Of a DNA stretch of 64,000 nucleotides, positions 62,004 through 64,000 are shown piece by piece. The position numbers and the translations under genes are program-made. Source of the stretch: Mangrovibacterium lignilyticum (GTDB lineage Bacteria > Bacteroidota > Bacteroidia > Bacteroidales > Prolixibacteraceae); the NCBI RefSeq assembly GCF_010882175.1, contig NZ_WKLH01000002.1, positions 1,054,001 to 1,118,000 of the forward strand, written 5' to 3'. Within the stretch, counting starts at the first letter, position 1, and each line of letters begins with the position of its first letter. Below the pieces are notes generated by a model, which had not been told where the DNA came from, searched no databases, and saw only the letters and a program-made list of their open reading frames with translations.

Positions 62004-62453
62004 ATGTCGAACAACACCGTAATATTACATCGCGTTCTGACGACTTCTCCCGATAAAGTGTTTCGGGCTTTTGCTAATTCAGATGCCTATGCCTCGTGGC
62101 TGCCTCCTCATGGCTTCATTTGTAAAATACATCAAATGGAGTTTCGAGAAAAAGGAAGCTACAAAATGTCTTTCACCAATTTTTCGACTGGCAATAGCCA
62201 TTCCTTCGGAGGCGAATTTCTGGAAATAAAGCCCAATGAATTTATCAAATACACCGATCAGTTTGACGATCCCAATTTACCCGGAAAGATGATCACAACA
62301 GTCCGGCTGACAAAGGTTTCATGCGGCACCGACTTGCATATTGTGCAGGAAGGAATCCCGGCTGTTATTCCGGTAGAGATGTGCTACCTGGGATGGCAGG
62401 AATCATTAGAAAAATTAAAAAAACTGGTGGAGCCGGAGATTCCGGATGCATGA
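62004..62453 (+). CDS. SRPBCC (AHSA1-like) domain protein
   Basis: A 149-residue protein of the START/SRPBCC hydrophobic-pocket superfamily, AHSA1 subgroup: HRVLTTSPDKVFRAFANSD at the N-terminus, WLPPHGF, FGGEFLEIKPNEFIKYTD, VRLTKVSCGTDL and the C-terminal helix GWQESLEKLKKLVEP. Single-domain, cytosolic, substrate unknown. It is followed by a VOC gene after 26 bases, a frequent pairing of uncharacterised small-molecule-binding proteins. Confidence 0.88.
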   Translation: MSNNTVILHRVLTTSPDKVFRAFANSDAYASWLPPHGFICKIHQMEFREKGSYKMSFTNFSTGNSHSFGGEFLEIKPNEFIKYTDQFDDPNLPGKMITTVRLTKVSCGTDLHIVQEGIPAVIPVEMCYLGWQESLEKLKKLVEPEIPDA

Positions 62454-62479
62454 TCGCTAAAGCCTGAAATAGAAATCGG

Positions 62480-62929
62480 ATGAAAAATAACTTATTACGA
62501 ATGGACAACGTCGGCATTGTCGTAGAATCACTCGATGAGGCCATTTCTTTTTTTACCGAGCTTGGACTGAAACTGGAAGGACGTGCCATGGTCGAAGGCG
62601 AATGGGCCGGGCGTGTTACCGGTTTGGGCGACCCAAGCGTTGAGATTGCCATGATGGTCTCCCCCGATGGACATAACAGGCTTGAACTCTCGCGATTTCT
62701 TAAACCTTCCGTCGTTGCAGATCACCGGAACGCCCCGGTTAATACGCTCGGTTACCTGCGTGCCATGTTTGCCGTTGAAGATATCGATGATGTGGTAGAC
62801 AGGCTCGGCAAACACGGAGCTAAACTGGTTGGCGAAGTCGTCCGGTATAAGGACTCGTATCGGCTTTGCTACATCCGCGGTCCTGAAGGGCTGCTTATCG
62901 GGCTGGCCGAACCGCTTAGTAATCGTTGA
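62480..62929 (+). CDS. VOC family protein (glyoxalase/bleomycin-resistance-like)
   Basis: A 149-residue single VOC module pair: MDNVGIVVESLDEAISFFTE near the start, AMMVSPDGHNRLELSRFL in the middle, and FAVEDIDDVVDRLGKHG and CYIRGPEGLLIGLAE at the end. The Glu of IGLAE and the His of PDGHN are possible metal-site residues. Substrate not predictable. Probably co-transcribed with the SRPBCC gene. Confidence 0.88.
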   Translation: MKNNLLRMDNVGIVVESLDEAISFFTELGLKLEGRAMVEGEWAGRVTGLGDPSVEIAMMVSPDGHNRLELSRFLKPSVVADHRNAPVNTLGYLRAMFAVEDIDDVVDRLGKHGAKLVGEVVRYKDSYRLCYIRGPEGLLIGLAEPLSNR

Positions 62930-63014
62930 GTGACCAAGGATTAGGAAAATCCATTATCATTCAATCCGCTGTAAAAGAACTCGCCAAGTGATAATTTTAA
63001 AAACACCGGTTAAG

Positions 63015-63575
63015 ATGAGAAAATTAATCATGTGGAACATCATCACGCTTGATGGTTATTTTGAAGGAATAGAAAACTGGGACTTATCCTTCCATGATAC
63101 TATTTGGGGACCCGAACTTGAGCAACTCAGTATTGAACAGCTAAATTCGGCTGACTACCTCGTTTTTGGCCGGGTAACCTACGAAGGTATGGCCGCTTAC
63201 TGGAAAACGGAAGAAGGAGAAATTGCAGAACTCATGAATAAGATCCCCAAACTCGTTTTTTCGAAAACATTAAAATCTGTTGCATGGAACAACTCAACCC
63301 TTATTACAGAAAATGCTTCTGACGAAATTTCCAGATTGAAGCAGGAAGGTAACGGAAACATGTATTTGTTTGGAAGCGCATATCTTGCTGGATCATTTAT
63401 TAATGCCGATCTTTTTGACGAATATAGAATTGGGATCGCTCCGGTTATTCTGGGCGGTGGTCGACCTTTGTTTAAACAAGGAATACAGCCTAAAAAATTA
63501 TCTCTTATCTCGACTCAGCAACTTTTGAACGGCGGAGTCCTTTTAAAGTATTCAAAACCGCCTAAAGATACTTGA
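63015..63575 (+). CDS. Dihydrofolate reductase family protein (RibD C-terminal-like)
   Basis: A 186-residue protein of the DHFR-like fold found in RibD C-terminal domains: MRKLIMWNIITLDGYFEG, LVFGRVTYEGMAAYW, NMYLFGSAYLAGSFINADL and FDEYRIGIAPVILGGGRPLF. ATG 63015 gives the usual MRKLI start; nine further residues are possible from 62988. Members are NADPH-dependent reductases of unknown substrate, and it is not the housekeeping FolA. Confidence 0.88.
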   Translation: MRKLIMWNIITLDGYFEGIENWDLSFHDTIWGPELEQLSIEQLNSADYLVFGRVTYEGMAAYWKTEEGEIAELMNKIPKLVFSKTLKSVAWNNSTLITENASDEISRLKQEGNGNMYLFGSAYLAGSFINADLFDEYRIGIAPVILGGGRPLFKQGIQPKKLSLISTQQLLNGGVLLKYSKPPKDT

Positions 63576-63846
63576 CTATTCGTTCTAATTCTATACTCAA
63601 AAAAACAAAAGTATTACTGGTTAATATCACCGCTTATTCACTATCTGTGCAACGATCCCTGTTTCAGCCGATCTAAAAATACAGTGATGCAAATAGGGAA
63701 TTTCGTCTCTTGTACAACTGCCTTTATATTAACAACTTCAATTCGGAACTAAAAAACTTCAGACTCAACTTGAATTCAGATACAATTTGAACACAACACA
63801 AACCGTTTTATTATCGTTTTCCGAGCCAAAAATTCATACAATTACA

Positions 63847-64000
63847 ATGCCCCGAACAGAGAACCTCCATTTCATGGAAAGCCTGGGATTAATGATTATT
63901 TCTCATCGCAATTTGCTCAACAAGGAAACTATTGGACGAATAATTACAGAAATTAAAGCGATCCCCTTTATGCGAGAAGATTGTTTTGTCCTGATCGACA
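63847..64000 (+). CDS. Unrecognised protein, 5' part (runs off the window)
   Basis: An open frame of 51 codons from ATG 63847 to the end of the window, beginning MPRTENLHFMESLGLMIIS and continuing without a stop. The composition is protein-like (helical, charged). There is no in-frame ATG in the preceding 60 bases. Too little is visible to name a family. Confidence 0.4.
   Translation, partial: MPRTENLHFMESLGLMIISHRNLLNKETIGRIITEIKAIPFMREDCFVLID

Overview
The window looks like chromosomal DNA of an anaerobic or facultatively anaerobic member of the Bacteroidota, plausibly of the Marinilabiliales/Prolixibacteraceae type. The phylum call rests on two SusC/SusD loci with FecR/ECF-sigma regulators, surface lipoproteins with acidic export signals, DUF5686 and DUF6261 family proteins, weak ribosome binding sites and TAnnTTTG-type -7 elements. 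The order and family are inference only.

Layout. 1-3.4 kb: the end of tpiA, the Lon protease and a tRNA-Thr(CGT). 3.4-6.0 kb: three small uncharacterised genes around a 42-bp tandem repeat. 6.1-17.9 kb (minus strand): a compact polysaccharide utilisation locus with ECF sigma, FecR, SusC, SusD, two IPT-domain glycan-binding lipoproteins and one GH26 mannanase; it is probably a beta-mannan locus. 18.0-29.5 kb (minus): a ten-gene apparent operon ending in a terminator. It combines a lipid-alcohol kinase, a CdsA-type cytidylyltransferase, a CDP-alcohol phosphatidyltransferase and three redox/VOC enzymes with an RND/MMPL pump, a LolA-like carrier and a large outer-membrane DUF5686 protein. I read it as a pathway that makes an unusual phospho-lipid and moves it to the outer membrane; this is the best candidate for an undescribed system.

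30.5-46.6 kb (minus): a second SusC/D locus devoted to peptides or proteins. It has ECF sigma, FecR, SusC, SusD, a lipoprotein resembling a zinc peptidase without its ligands, an intact HExxH metalloprotease, a paralogue of that protease with the motif destroyed, and a thioredoxin/prolyl-oligopeptidase fusion. Two related sequences resembling the 3' part of a tRNA lie at its two ends (30.17 and 47.08 kb), so the block may be a genomic island or may sit next to integration scars.

47.4-53.0 kb (plus): nitrite reduction to ammonium (nrfH, nrfA), an outer-membrane porin and the CcsB/CcsA haem-delivery pair, with an FNR/CRP-type palindrome placed like a class II activator site. 53.2-61.6 kb: nitric oxide defence, comprising a quinol-dependent NO reductase (minus) divergent from the RIC Fe-S repair protein, an Rrf2/NsrR-like regulator, two membrane proteins (one an HPP family member), an amino-acid racemase homologue, and a triplet of hemerythrin/PAS, DUF1858/DUF2249 and hemerythrin/PAS proteins. 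61.6-64 kb: small soluble enzymes (SRPBCC, VOC, DHFR-like) and the start of an unrecognised gene.

No transposase, integrase, CRISPR array or rRNA gene was found.
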